A model generated the notes under the pieces. It made no database searches. It was not told the origin of the DNA and worked only from the letters and a program-made list of their open reading frames with translations. Below, in pieces: positions 39,511-48,209 of a stretch of DNA of 64,000 nt. A program made the position numbers and the translations under genes. This DNA is from Stigmatella aurantiaca (lineage in GTDB: Bacteria; Myxococcota; Myxococcia; Myxococcales; Myxococcaceae): positions 124,001 to 188,000 of the forward strand of contig NZ_FOAP01000003.1 of assembly GCF_900109545.1 (NCBI RefSeq), given 5' to 3'. Positions within the stretch are counted from its first letter, which is position 1. Every line of letters starts with the position of its first letter.

Positions 39511-40911
39511 TCACCGATATACAGCCAAGCCCTTGCCTGTGCGGTGAACCGACGAGCGAGGAAGCTTGATCGTGTTGCCCAGTATCAAATCCCTGACTTC
39601 GGCCGCCGTCAAGTCAGGAGCACGGCAACGATACAGTGCTGCGATACCCGCTACATAAGGGGCAGCCATGCTGGTGCCACTCATTCTCTCATAAAAAGCC
39701 TGGTTGTTGCAGCGCCGCTCGGTGCTTGAGTAGATGTTAACACCGTACCCCATGGCGTCCGGTACAACCCGCTTCCCTACAGCGCCACTGGCCGAGAAAC
39801 TGGCCACTCGGCGGTCAAAGTCGACTGCACCGATGGCCAGTGCCTCTGGAAAGCCTGCTGGGTAACCAACCGTGTTGGGTCCACTGTTGCCTGCCGCAAC
39901 AACGGGCAGCACGTTGCTGTCGAGCAGCCGGCGAATCATGCTCTGCAGGGCGCGCAGGTTCAGCCGGTAGTCGGCCTCGCTGATGCCCGGCGGACACTGC
40001 ACCGGGAAGCCCAGCGACATGTTCACCACGGCCGGCCGCGAGGCGTTCTCCGGGCGGGAGAACTGGTGCAGCAGCCAGTCCATGCCCGCCGCCACCCGCC
40101 CCAGGCTGGTGCGGATGGTCTCCGACTCGATGACCGAGGCGACATAGAGGTCCACCTCGGGGGCGACGCCATGGTGCACCCCCGCGGCGATGCCCGACAC
40201 GTGCGTGCCGTGGCCCGACGGATCAAACCCGCGGATGTCGCGCGCCGGCGTGTGCGGCGAGTTGGGGAACAGCGAGACGTAGCGGAACTGGATGACCTTG
40301 CTGGCGTGCTCGGGGTGGTCTGCGTCCACGCCGGTGTCGAGGATGCCCAGCATGACGCCCGCGCCGCGGATGCCCTCCGCGTGCGCCAGGGACACGCCGC
40401 ACTCGGCCGGCCACTCGCGCTCGGACAGCGAGGCCATGCCGCGGTTGCGGGGGCCCGTCTGCCCGGCCACCGGGCCGGGGAACGAGAGGGGCACCACGTC
40501 CGGGACGAACTCGAAGTCGTCCTCCAGCTCCCCACGCGCGGCGCGCTCGGCCTGATCCGAGTAGAAGTGCGCCATCGTCGCGCCGATGAGCGGCATGTAC
40601 CGGTACGAGCCGTTCTCCAGCCCGGTCAGCTCCTGCACCGGCCCGGGGATGGGCGTGGCCTGGGCGGCGACGATGTTGCCCCGGGTGCGCCCGGTCTTCC
40701 GGTTCGCTGCCTGCTTCACGGCAGGCCGGGCGCCCGGCAGCGTCGCCGACCGCAGCCCGAGCTGCTGCAGGGCCTCGGCCGCCCGCTCGGCGCCTCCGAA
40801 GCGCAGCGCTGTGGACCGCAGCAACTGACGCTCGCCGCGCGCGGTCCCCCTGACCCCATCGCGCGCCTGGGTTTCGATGCTCTCCTTGGAAACCAACAGA
40901 TAGGACCTCAT
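39511..40911 (-). CDS. Subtilisin-like serine protease (S8), no signal peptide
   Basis: This 466-residue subtilase has catalytic Asp192 (LGILDTGVD), His234 (SGHGTHVSG), oxyanion Asn342 (AAGNSG) and Ser414 (GTSMAAP). The 180-residue N-terminal region lacks a signal peptide, and so does the small partner encoded next. The protein is therefore cytosolic or exported by a non-Sec route. Base composition is uneven: 39601-39780 is about 58-60% GC, while a block at 40081 is about 73%. The ATG at 40911 is preferred over an upstream GTG because AGGAG lies just ahead. Confidence 0.93.
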   Translation of the reverse strand: MRSYLLVSKESIETQARDGVRGTARGERQLLRSTALRFGGAERAAEALQQLGLRSATLPGARPAVKQAANRKTGRTRGNIVAAQATPIPGPVQELTGLENGSYRYMPLIGATMAHFYSDQAERAARGELEDDFEFVPDVVPLSFPGPVAGQTGPRNRGMASLSEREWPAECGVSLAHAEGIRGAGVMLGILDTGVDADHPEHASKVIQFRYVSLFPNSPHTPARDIRGFDPSGHGTHVSGIAAGVHHGVAPEVDLYVASVIESETIRTSLGRVAAGMDWLLHQFSRPENASRPAVVNMSLGFPVQCPPGISEADYRLNLRALQSMIRRLLDSNVLPVVAAGNSGPNTVGYPAGFPEALAIGAVDFDRRVASFSASGAVGKRVVPDAMGYGVNIYSSTERRCNNQAFYERMSGTSMAAPYVAGIAALYRCRAPDLTAAEVRDLILGNTIKLPRSSVHRTGKGLAVYR

Positions 40912-41474
40912 GGACTGTGCACTCCTCACTGGAACTTCGGACGGCTAGGGGACCTCGGGCTCGCTGCTGGGAAAGGGGGAATGAGCACCTCCGGCTGATT
41001 CAGGTGTTGAGCCAACCCATCGGGATGGACACAGCGCCAGGGCGCACCGGCTGCGCCGGGGGGAGATGCTACACGGGGGCTCCCACACGCTCCGGAGAGC
41101 CCCTCGCGTCACCTCGCCCCACCTGGGGAATGTGCTCCAGTGGGCCTCCACTGGACGCTTCAACCGCCTGCATGTCCGCCCCCCCTTCTTCGGGTTCTCA
41201 GGCCTCTGTGGCTTGAGACGAAAAACCCTGACAAAAAATCACGGGTTTTCCCTTATTAGACGCCAATCCACGCTGGGCGGGTCCTTCGGTGCCTCCCTGA
41301 ACGTCCGGAAGTGAGAATCATTCCCTACCGGCCGCGTTCCCGCCATCCGCGGGGTGACAGTGCGTGTCGTCCAAGGGCGTACGGTGTGGTCGCCGGATGA
41401 TTCGGCTTCACGAATTGTTCGTCAGGCTCGCGTCATACGGGTATGGGAGGGTTCCCGCCCGTTGGAGAGGCTCC
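40912..41474. other. Non-coding region with two hairpins, 563 bp
   Basis: This stretch separates the divergent subtilase and Lgt-like genes. It has a perfect hairpin at 41136-41155 (TCCAGTGG, loop GCCT, CCACTGGA) and an AT-rich stem at 41222-41249 (AAAACCC with GGGTTTT). The weak short frames here do not look like genes. The second stem ends in TTTT and could terminate a small RNA read on the plus strand. Confidence 0.5.
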
Positions 41475-42278
41475 GTGATTCCCTACGTCAATCCGCACTC
41501 GCTGAAGATCGGCCCCATCGAGCCGTTCGGCATTTTCGTCGCGCTGGGCATCTTCCTGGCCGCCCGCCTCATCGTGAAGGCCTCGGAGCGGCAGGGGTTG
41601 GACCCCAACCCCGTGCACGACTACTCCATGTGGGGGGTGGCCGGCGGCGTCGTCATGGGGCACCTGGTGCACCTGCTGCTGTACCACCCGGAGGAGCTCT
41701 CCAAGAGCCCCTTCCAGCTCTTCAAGGTGTGGGACGGCCTGTCCTCCTTCGGCGGTCTGCTGGGCGGCATCCTCGCGGCCATCATCTTCTTCCGGGTGCG
41801 CAACGTGCCCTTCTCCCGGTACGCGGATGCCTTCGCGCTCGGGGTCGTCCCGGGGTGGGGCGTGGCCCGGCTCGGCTGCTTCGTCGCCCATGACCACCCG
41901 GGCACGCGCACGGACTTCTTCCTCGCCGTGGACTTCCCCACGTCCATCTACGGCGGCCCCCGGCATGACCTGGGGCTCTATGACGCCCTGCTGCTGTTCA
42001 GCCTCACGGGCCTGCTCTACGCCCTGCGCAACGCGGGCAAGCTCCAGGGCCGGCTCCTGCACCTGACGGCCATCGTCTATGCCTGCGGCCGCTTCTGCTT
42101 CGACTTCATGCGCGCCACCGACCTGAGCTACGTCGATGCGCGCTACTTCGGCCTCACCCCGGCCCAGTACAGCTGCTTCCTGCTCATCATCTACGGGGTC
42201 TGGGGGCTGGTGACCAAGCGCGCGCCCCAGAATGGCACCCCCGCGGCCTCCTCCGGCGCGGTGGGCACGGCGCGCTGA
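41475..42278 (+). CDS. Lgt-family membrane protein lacking the key His
   Basis: This 267-residue protein has about seven membrane helices and the overall layout of prolipoprotein diacylglyceryl transferase. In E. coli Lgt the block SFHGGL carries essential His103; here it is SSFGGL with no His. The second motif GRLGNFINGE is ARLGCFVAHD here, keeping the Arg but changing Asn146 and Glu151. The late Arg in FDFMR is kept. The start is a GTG preceded by GGAGAGG; upstream extensions to 41364 lack support. It is either a divergent Lgt with altered chemistry or a paralogue with another role. Confidence 0.82.
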   Translation: MIPYVNPHSLKIGPIEPFGIFVALGIFLAARLIVKASERQGLDPNPVHDYSMWGVAGGVVMGHLVHLLLYHPEELSKSPFQLFKVWDGLSSFGGLLGGILAAIIFFRVRNVPFSRYADAFALGVVPGWGVARLGCFVAHDHPGTRTDFFLAVDFPTSIYGGPRHDLGLYDALLLFSLTGLLYALRNAGKLQGRLLHLTAIVYACGRFCFDFMRATDLSYVDARYFGLTPAQYSCFLLIIYGVWGLVTKRAPQNGTPAASSGAVGTAR

Positions 42279-42303
42279 CCCCGCGCGCCCCGCCCTGCCC
42301 GGG

Positions 42304-42585
42304 CTACCAGTACGTGACGGACTTCAGATCGAAGACGTCCGGGTAGCCCCCGCCGCGCAGCAGCTGCGCGGCCATGGCGCTGCGGCCCCCGCTGGCGCAG
42401 TACACCACCACCTTCGTTCCCGGCGCGCCCACCTCCGCGAGCCGCCGGGGCAGCTCCTGCACGGGGATGTTGAGCGCCTGCTCGGGGTGGCCCTGCCGGA
42501 ATTCCTCCGGCGTCCGGACATCCAGCAGCACCGCGCCCCCGGCGACGAGCTGCCGGGCCTTCTCTGAGAGTTCTTTCGGAGTCAT
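42304..42585 (-). CDS. Rhodanese domain protein
   Basis: This 93-residue single rhodanese domain carries the active-site loop CASGGRS, where the Cys forms a persulfide, and the fold block LLDVRTPEEFRQGHPEQALNIP. Such proteins move sulfane sulfur between donors and acceptors in the cytosol. There is no signal peptide. It diverges from the Gre-like gene across 60 bases. Confidence 0.93.
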   Translation of the reverse strand: MTPKELSEKARQLVAGGAVLLDVRTPEEFRQGHPEQALNIPVQELPRRLAEVGAPGTKVVVYCASGGRSAMAAQLLRGGGYPDVFDLKSVTYW

Positions 42586-42645
42586 GGCGGCCGACTGTAA
42601 TCCAGAAACTGGAGCCTTCCTCCCACGCCGCTACAGTCATGTGGC

Positions 42646-43161
42646 ATGGGAATCGACAAGAAGGCGCTGATGGCGCAGCTCGCCGAGCGCCTCCAGCACA
42701 GTGACCGGCTGGCCCACCGGGCCCAGGCCGAGGCCCGCGAGGCCGCGCGCAGCCTCGCCACCGAGTCGGAGAAGAAAGAGGATGGCCGGGCCGCCATCGA
42801 GTACGGCAGCCTCGCCACCGGGCAGTCCGCCCGCGCCCGCCGCCTCCAGGAGGAGCTGGGCGTGCTGACGGCCTTCCGCGAGGCGGAGCCGCCCCGCTTC
42901 CGGCGGGGAGACCCCGTGGCCCTGGGCGCCCTCGTGGATGTGCGCACCGAGGACGAGGAGGGCTACGACGAGCGGACCTTCTTCGTGCTGCCCGTAGGGG
43001 CGGGCACGGAGCTGACGGGCCCCGGCGGCGATGGCTTCCTGTCCGTCATCACCCCCGCCTCCCCCGTGGGCCGCGCCCTGCTGGGCCGCCGCGCCGGGGA
43101 CAGCGTGGATGTCACCTTCGCGGGCGAGGTGCGCGAGTGGACGGTGCTCGAGGTGGCCTGA
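42646..43161 (+). CDS. GreA/GreB-like transcription factor
   Basis: The N-terminal half of this 171-residue protein is a coiled coil (about 1-70, with EAREAARSL and RAAIEYGSLATGQ). The C-terminal half has the GreA/GreB FKBP-like block ITPASPVGRALLGRRAGDSVDV. Gre factors enter the RNA polymerase secondary channel and trigger transcript cleavage. The coiled-coil tip lacks a clear pair of acids as in GreA, so it may be a channel-binding regulator instead. It converges on a histidine kinase gene with a three-base gap. Confidence 0.8.
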   Translation: MGIDKKALMAQLAERLQHSDRLAHRAQAEAREAARSLATESEKKEDGRAAIEYGSLATGQSARARRLQEELGVLTAFREAEPPRFRRGDPVALGALVDVRTEDEEGYDERTFFVLPVGAGTELTGPGGDGFLSVITPASPVGRALLGRRAGDSVDVTFAGEVREWTVLEVA

Positions 43162-43164
43162 GGC

Positions 43165-44889
43165 TCAGGGCGCGCCCAGGGGCAGCTCCAGCGTGAACGT
43201 GGAGCCCATGCCGGGGCGGCTCGACACCCGCACGGTCCCCCCCAGGGCCTCGACGATCTGCCGGGTGATGTAGAGCCCCAGCCCCAGGCCGCCGTAGTGG
43301 CGGTCGCTCACCGCCCGCTCGAAGCGCTCGAAGATGCGGCCCAGGTCCTCCTCGGCGATGCCGATGCCGTGGTCCTGCACCGTGAGCCGGGCCCGCTCCC
43401 CCACCCCCTCCACCCGCACCACCACCGGCCGGCCCGCGCCGTACTTCAGCGCGTTGGTCAGCAGGTTCGTCACCACCTGCTCCACCCGCAGCCGGTCCCA
43501 CCGCCCCACCACCGCCGCGGGCGCGTGCAGCTCCAGCGTGCAGCCGAACTGCACCGCCGAGGGGGTGAAGCGCGAGACGAGCTCCGAGGCCAGCGCCGCG
43601 AGGTCCACGTCCTCCAGCTCCAGCTTCATCCGCCCCGCGGTAATCCGCGAGACATCCAGCAGGTTGTCCACCAGGTCCGCCAGCTTGCGCACCTGACGCA
43701 GCGCGACATCCAGCCCCTCCGAGAGGCGCTCGGGCGACAGGGGCTCGCCCGTGCGCAGGGCGCCCTCGGTCTGGCGCTGGAGCATCTGCAGCCGCAGCCG
43801 CAGGGGGGTGAGCGGCGTCTTCAGCTCGTGGCTGGCGATGCCCAGGAACTCGTCGCGCAGGCGCACCGCGTCCTGGCCCTGGTGGTAGAGCCGGGCGTTC
43901 TCCACCGCCGCCACCACGCGGCGCGCCAGCTCCTCCACCATCTCCAGGTCCTCCGAGCCGTAGCGCCGCCCCACGTCACACGAGGCGAAGGTGAGCAGCC
44001 CTACCGCGTGGCCCCGCGAGCGCATGGGCACCAGCATCACCGAGCGCGCCCCCAGTTGCTCGAGCTGGGCGAGCGCCCCCGCCCCCCGCGCCATCAGCAC
44101 CTGGTGCTCCGGCAGGAAGTCCGGGTAGACGCGGGACTCGCCCCGCGCCAGCGCCTGGAACAGGGGGCTCTGGGCGTCGGTGATGGGCGGATAGCGCGGC
44201 GCCTCGCGCAGGAGCGCCTCGCACCCGGGCTCCCGGTGCGCCTGGGCCACCCGCCGGAAGTTCCCATCCTCCTCCAGCACGTCCACCAGGCACCAGGTCG
44301 CCATGGCGCTGACCGCCAGGTGCGCCACCCCCGCGAGGATGGCCTCCGGCTCGGCCCGCACCTCGGCCAGCTCCCGGCTCGCGTCGGACAGGAAGCGCAG
44401 CGCCTCCTCGGCGCGCCTGCGCGGCGTCAGGTCCTGCACCAGCACCAGCAGCCGCTCGGGCTGCTCCAGCCCCAGCGCCGCCACCCGCACCGGCACCCGC
44501 GAGCCATCCGGGCGCACGTACTCCGTCTCCAGCGGGCCCGCCGTGCCCAGCCGGCGCAGCATGTCCAGCGCGTGCGCCCCGGCCGCGGGCGACTCCGGCG
44601 CCGCCAGCGCGTCCCAGCGCAGCCGGCCCGCCTCCAGCTCCTCGCGGCCCACACCGCCCAGGCGCAGAAAGCTGTCGTTGGCGTCCACCACCCGGCCCGT
44701 GGCATCCATGATGGCCAGCGCCGGCGCCGGCACCCCCATCAGCCGCCGCACCAGCCCGGCGTCCGGATCCGTGGCATCCCCGGCCGGCCAGGGCCCCACC
44801 CGCGCCGTCACCGGCTCGGGGGCCGCGGCGGAGCCGTCCTCGTCCATTTCCTCACTCGAGGCCAGTCCAGCAGCACGACCCAAGGACAT
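43165..44889 (-). CDS. PAS-GAF sensor histidine kinase
   Basis: This 574-residue cytosolic kinase has a PAS domain (about 45-160), a GAF domain (about 165-325), HisKA (LGIASHELKTPLTPL), and HATPase (NLLTNALKYG, DHGIGIAEE, GGLGLGLYITRQI). The ATG at 44889 is seven bases after GGGGGAG; the codon two before it is also a possible GTG start. It is divergent from a hybrid kinase across 297 bases. It has no receiver, so its partner is encoded elsewhere. Confidence 0.93.
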   Translation of the reverse strand: MSLGRAAGLASSEEMDEDGSAAAPEPVTARVGPWPAGDATDPDAGLVRRLMGVPAPALAIMDATGRVVDANDSFLRLGGVGREELEAGRLRWDALAAPESPAAGAHALDMLRRLGTAGPLETEYVRPDGSRVPVRVAALGLEQPERLLVLVQDLTPRRRAEEALRFLSDASRELAEVRAEPEAILAGVAHLAVSAMATWCLVDVLEEDGNFRRVAQAHREPGCEALLREAPRYPPITDAQSPLFQALARGESRVYPDFLPEHQVLMARGAGALAQLEQLGARSVMLVPMRSRGHAVGLLTFASCDVGRRYGSEDLEMVEELARRVVAAVENARLYHQGQDAVRLRDEFLGIASHELKTPLTPLRLRLQMLQRQTEGALRTGEPLSPERLSEGLDVALRQVRKLADLVDNLLDVSRITAGRMKLELEDVDLAALASELVSRFTPSAVQFGCTLELHAPAAVVGRWDRLRVEQVVTNLLTNALKYGAGRPVVVRVEGVGERARLTVQDHGIGIAEEDLGRIFERFERAVSDRHYGGLGLGLYITRQIVEALGGTVRVSSRPGMGSTFTLELPLGAP

Positions 44890-45097
44890 CCGCACACTCC
44901 CCCGTTGCGCCCATCTTGCTCGACAGCGCCTGCCTTCCGGAAGCCTCCTCGCCCGGTTTTATGACGCGCCCCCCCCTGGCCTGGTCCCCGTCTGGGCAAG
45001 CGGGGCCGCCGTCCCCAGCCGGCTCTCCGGAATGGACGGGTAGCGGCTGACCCAACTTGCCGTCATCCGGGCTTTCCGCGAACTTTGATGCTCCGGT

Positions 45098-45114
45098 ATG
45101 CCCCTCGGGGGCAT
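45098..45114. promoter_or_regulatory. Palindrome between two divergent kinase genes
   Basis: ATGCCCC-TCG-GGGGCAT is a perfect 7+3+7 inverted repeat in the shared upstream region of the kinase genes at 43165-44889 and 45187-48099. It is 73 bases before the plus-strand ATG. It may be an operator or a 5' leader stem; the sequence alone does not decide. Confidence 0.35.
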
Positions 45115-45186
45115 GCGACACGGCGAGCACGGGGAGCTCGGCTCGTGAAATAATGCAGTCCCCCTCTCCTCAAGGCCCACAGAACG

Positions 45187-48099
45187 ATGTCTTCGGTCAT
45201 GTCCGAGCCCAGCCGCAGCGATCGCTTCCACCGGCAAATCATCGACAGCCTCGATGAAGTGGTGTTCCACATGGACACCCAGGGGGTGGTGACCTTCCTC
45301 AATCCCGCGTGGACGAAGCTGACGGGCTACCGCCCCGAGGAGAGCGTGGGGCGTGCGTTCCTCGACACGCTGCACCCGAAGGACCGGGAGCAGCACCAGC
45401 AGCGGTTCCTGGACATGCTGGCGCAGCCGCCGGAGCCCCAGCGGTTCGAGGCGCGCGCCCTGGCGCGCGATGGGGCCGAGCGCTGGGTGGAGGTGGTGAC
45501 GCGCTCCTTGCGTGGGGAAGACGGCTCCGTGCAGGGCTTTTGTGGGACGCTCACCGATGTGAGCGAGCGGCGGCGCACCCACGACGCGCTCTCGCAGCGC
45601 GAGCGCTACCTGGCCGCGCTGGTGGAGATGCAGCAGCGGCTGCTCGTGGCCCAGCACGGCGAGGAGTCCTATAAGGAGTCCTACCGCGGGGTGCTGGAGC
45701 CCATCGGCCAGGCCACCGGGGCCAGCCGCGTCTACGTCTTCCTCCTGCACCGGGACGAGGGCGGCCAGGTGCTCATGAGCCAGCGCGCCGAGTGGTGCGC
45801 GCAGGGCATCACCCCGGAGCTGGACAACCCCCAGCTGCAGAACCTCCCCATGGAGCCCGCCTTCTCGCGCTGGCTGGAGCGGCTGTCCCAGGGCGACAAG
45901 ATCATGGGGCTGGTGAAGGACTTCCCCGAGACGGAGCGCACCCTCCTCGTCCCGCAGGCCATCCAGTCCCTGCTCGTCCTTCCGCTGCGCGTCAACGAGG
46001 CGCTGGTGGGCTTCATCGGGTTCGACCACTGCCGGGAGCAGCGGCTGTGGACGCAGCTGGAGGTGGACCTGCTGTCGGCGGTGGCCGGCGCCATCTCCCT
46101 GGAGCTGGAGCACCGCCAGTCCGAGAGCGCGCTGCGCGAGCGCGAGACGCGCTACCGGCAGCTCGCGGAGAACGCCTCGGACATCCAGTACCGGTACCGG
46201 CTGGAGAACCCGCGCAGCTTCCTCTTCGTCAGCCGCGTGGTGAGCGATCAGCTCGGCTACAGCCCCGAGGAGCACTACGCGGACCCCGAGCTGTGGCACC
46301 GGCACATCCACCCGGGCGACTTGCCCGCGCTCACGCAGCTCTTGGAGAACCCCCAGTCGGTGAGCAACAAGCCGGTGGTGCTGCGCTTCACGTGCCGGGA
46401 CGGGCGCACCAAGTGGCTGGAGCACACCGTGGCCCCGGTGCTCAACAGCAGCGGGCGCGCGGTGTCCGTGGAGGGCATCGCCCGGGACATCACCGACCGG
46501 CGCGAGGTGGAGGAGGCCCTCAAGATGTCCGAGGCCAGCTTCCGCATCCTCCTGGAGGGCGTGACGGACGCGGCGGCCATCCAGCGCGACGGCCGCATCG
46601 TCTACGCCAACATGGCGCTCGTCACCACGCTGGGCTTCGACCGGCCCGACCAGCTCATCGGCCGCGCGCTGATGCGCTTCGTGGAGGATGACCTCGAAGA
46701 GGTGCCCGGCCCGCCCCCGGACCCGAGCGGAATCAAGGGCATGATTACCGGCGAGCGGCGGCTCGTGCGGCGCGATGGCAAGACGCGCGTGGCGGAGCTC
46801 GTCTCGCTGCCGCTCCTGTTCGACGGCGCCCCGGCGGTGGTCTCCATCGCGCGCGACGTGACGGAGCAGCGCCAGCTCCAGGCGCGGCTGACGCTGGCCG
46901 ACCGGCTCGCCTCGGTGGGCACGCTGGCGGCGGGCATCGCCCACGAAATCAACAACCCGCTCGCCTTCGTCATCTCCAACCTGAGCTTCCTGTCCGAGGA
47001 GATGCGCCGCAGCCAGCTGTCGCTGGAGAGCACCGCGTCCACCGCCACGGCCACGGCCGGCAGCGGCCCCAAGCTGCGCCAGCGCGCGGAGCTGGACCTG
47101 GCCGAGTGGCAGGAGGTGCTCAGCGAGGCGTACGAGGGCGCCGAGCGCGTGCGGCAGATCGTCCGCCAGCTGAAGACGTTCTCGCGGCCGGACGAGGAGC
47201 GGCTGAGCCCGGTGGACATCCACCAGGTGCTCGACTCGGTGGTGATGATGGCGGCCAACGAAATCCGCCACCGCGCCCAACTGCACCGGGACTACGCCTC
47301 GGTGCCCATGGTCATGGCCAACGAGGGAAGGCTGTGCCAGGTGTTCCTCAACCTGGTGGTGAACGCCGCCCAGGCCATCCCCGAGGGCGACGCGCAGCGC
47401 CACTCCATCCGCCTCGTCACCCGGCGCCTGGATGTGGGCCGGGTGCTCATCGAGGTGCAGGACTCGGGCTCGGGCATTCCGCGCGAGGCGCTGGGCCGCA
47501 TCTTTGATCCGTTCTTCACCACCAAGCCGGTGGGCGTGGGCACGGGGCTGGGCCTGTCCATCTGCCACGGCATCATCACCAACCTGGGCGGAGAGATCTC
47601 CGCCGACAGCGAGATGGGCAAGGGCTCCACCTTCCGCGTCATCCTGCCCTCGCTGGAGCCGCGCACCCGCGCGCGCACTCACGCCGCCCTCCCCGCGGCG
47701 CAGCCGGCCACGCAGCGCAAGGGCCGCGTGCTGGTGGTGGACGACGAGCCCGGCGTGGGCAAGGTGCTGCGGCGCATCCTCAAGGAGCACGAGGTGGAGG
47801 TGGCCTCCGGCGGGCGCCAGGCCCTGGAGCGGCTGCAGCGCGAGCCGGACTTCTTCGACGCCGTGCTGTGCGACGTGATGATGCCGGACCTGGGCGGCAA
47901 GGACCTGTACGAGGCGGTGCGCAAGACGCAGGCCGGGCTGGAGCGGCGCTTCATCTTCGTGTCCGGCGGCGCCTTCACCACCAACGCGCGCGAGTTCCTG
48001 GAGGCCATCCCCAACCCCAAGCTGGAGAAGCCCTTCAACGAGCCGGCGCTGCGGCAAATCGTGCAGGACCTGGTGAGCCGGGGACCCTCCTCCCGTTGA
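45187..48099 (+). CDS. PAS/GAF hybrid histidine kinase with receiver
   Basis: This 970-residue kinase has a PAS domain (about 15-130), a GAF domain (about 150-310), two more PAS domains (about 320-440 and 445-560), then HisKA (GTLAAGIAHEINNPLAFV), a HATPase of the NtrB-like type (LVVNAAQAI, DSGSGIPRE, GTGLGLSICHGI), and a C-terminal receiver (about 850-965, VLVVDDEPG and LCDVMMPD). It has no membrane helix. The separate GAF and PAS units suggest several inputs. Output must pass to another protein because there is no DNA-binding domain. Confidence 0.94.
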   Translation: MSSVMSEPSRSDRFHRQIIDSLDEVVFHMDTQGVVTFLNPAWTKLTGYRPEESVGRAFLDTLHPKDREQHQQRFLDMLAQPPEPQRFEARALARDGAERWVEVVTRSLRGEDGSVQGFCGTLTDVSERRRTHDALSQRERYLAALVEMQQRLLVAQHGEESYKESYRGVLEPIGQATGASRVYVFLLHRDEGGQVLMSQRAEWCAQGITPELDNPQLQNLPMEPAFSRWLERLSQGDKIMGLVKDFPETERTLLVPQAIQSLLVLPLRVNEALVGFIGFDHCREQRLWTQLEVDLLSAVAGAISLELEHRQSESALRERETRYRQLAENASDIQYRYRLENPRSFLFVSRVVSDQLGYSPEEHYADPELWHRHIHPGDLPALTQLLENPQSVSNKPVVLRFTCRDGRTKWLEHTVAPVLNSSGRAVSVEGIARDITDRREVEEALKMSEASFRILLEGVTDAAAIQRDGRIVYANMALVTTLGFDRPDQLIGRALMRFVEDDLEEVPGPPPDPSGIKGMITGERRLVRRDGKTRVAELVSLPLLFDGAPAVVSIARDVTEQRQLQARLTLADRLASVGTLAAGIAHEINNPLAFVISNLSFLSEEMRRSQLSLESTASTATATAGSGPKLRQRAELDLAEWQEVLSEAYEGAERVRQIVRQLKTFSRPDEERLSPVDIHQVLDSVVMMAANEIRHRAQLHRDYASVPMVMANEGRLCQVFLNLVVNAAQAIPEGDAQRHSIRLVTRRLDVGRVLIEVQDSGSGIPREALGRIFDPFFTTKPVGVGTGLGLSICHGIITNLGGEISADSEMGKGSTFRVILPSLEPRTRARTHAALPAAQPATQRKGRVLVVDDEPGVGKVLRRILKEHEVEVASGGRQALERLQREPDFFDAVLCDVMMPDLGGKDLYEAVRKTQAGLERRFIFVSGGAFTTNAREFLEAIPNPKLEKPFNEPALRQIVQDLVSRGPSSR

Positions 48100-48209
48100 C
48101 CGATGCGGCCGCGGGCCGGAAACGCCCGGGGTCCTCCCAGTGCCCGATGTGACGGAGGCAGGAAACTCCCTAGCCTGCTTCCCAAGCTTCCGCCTGCGAG
48201 GTTCCCCGA

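Noticed and set aside
44959-48057. 1032-residue frame antisense to the hybrid kinase
   Set aside because: No domain, Leu/His/Arg bias, and full overlap with a gene rich in kinase motifs.
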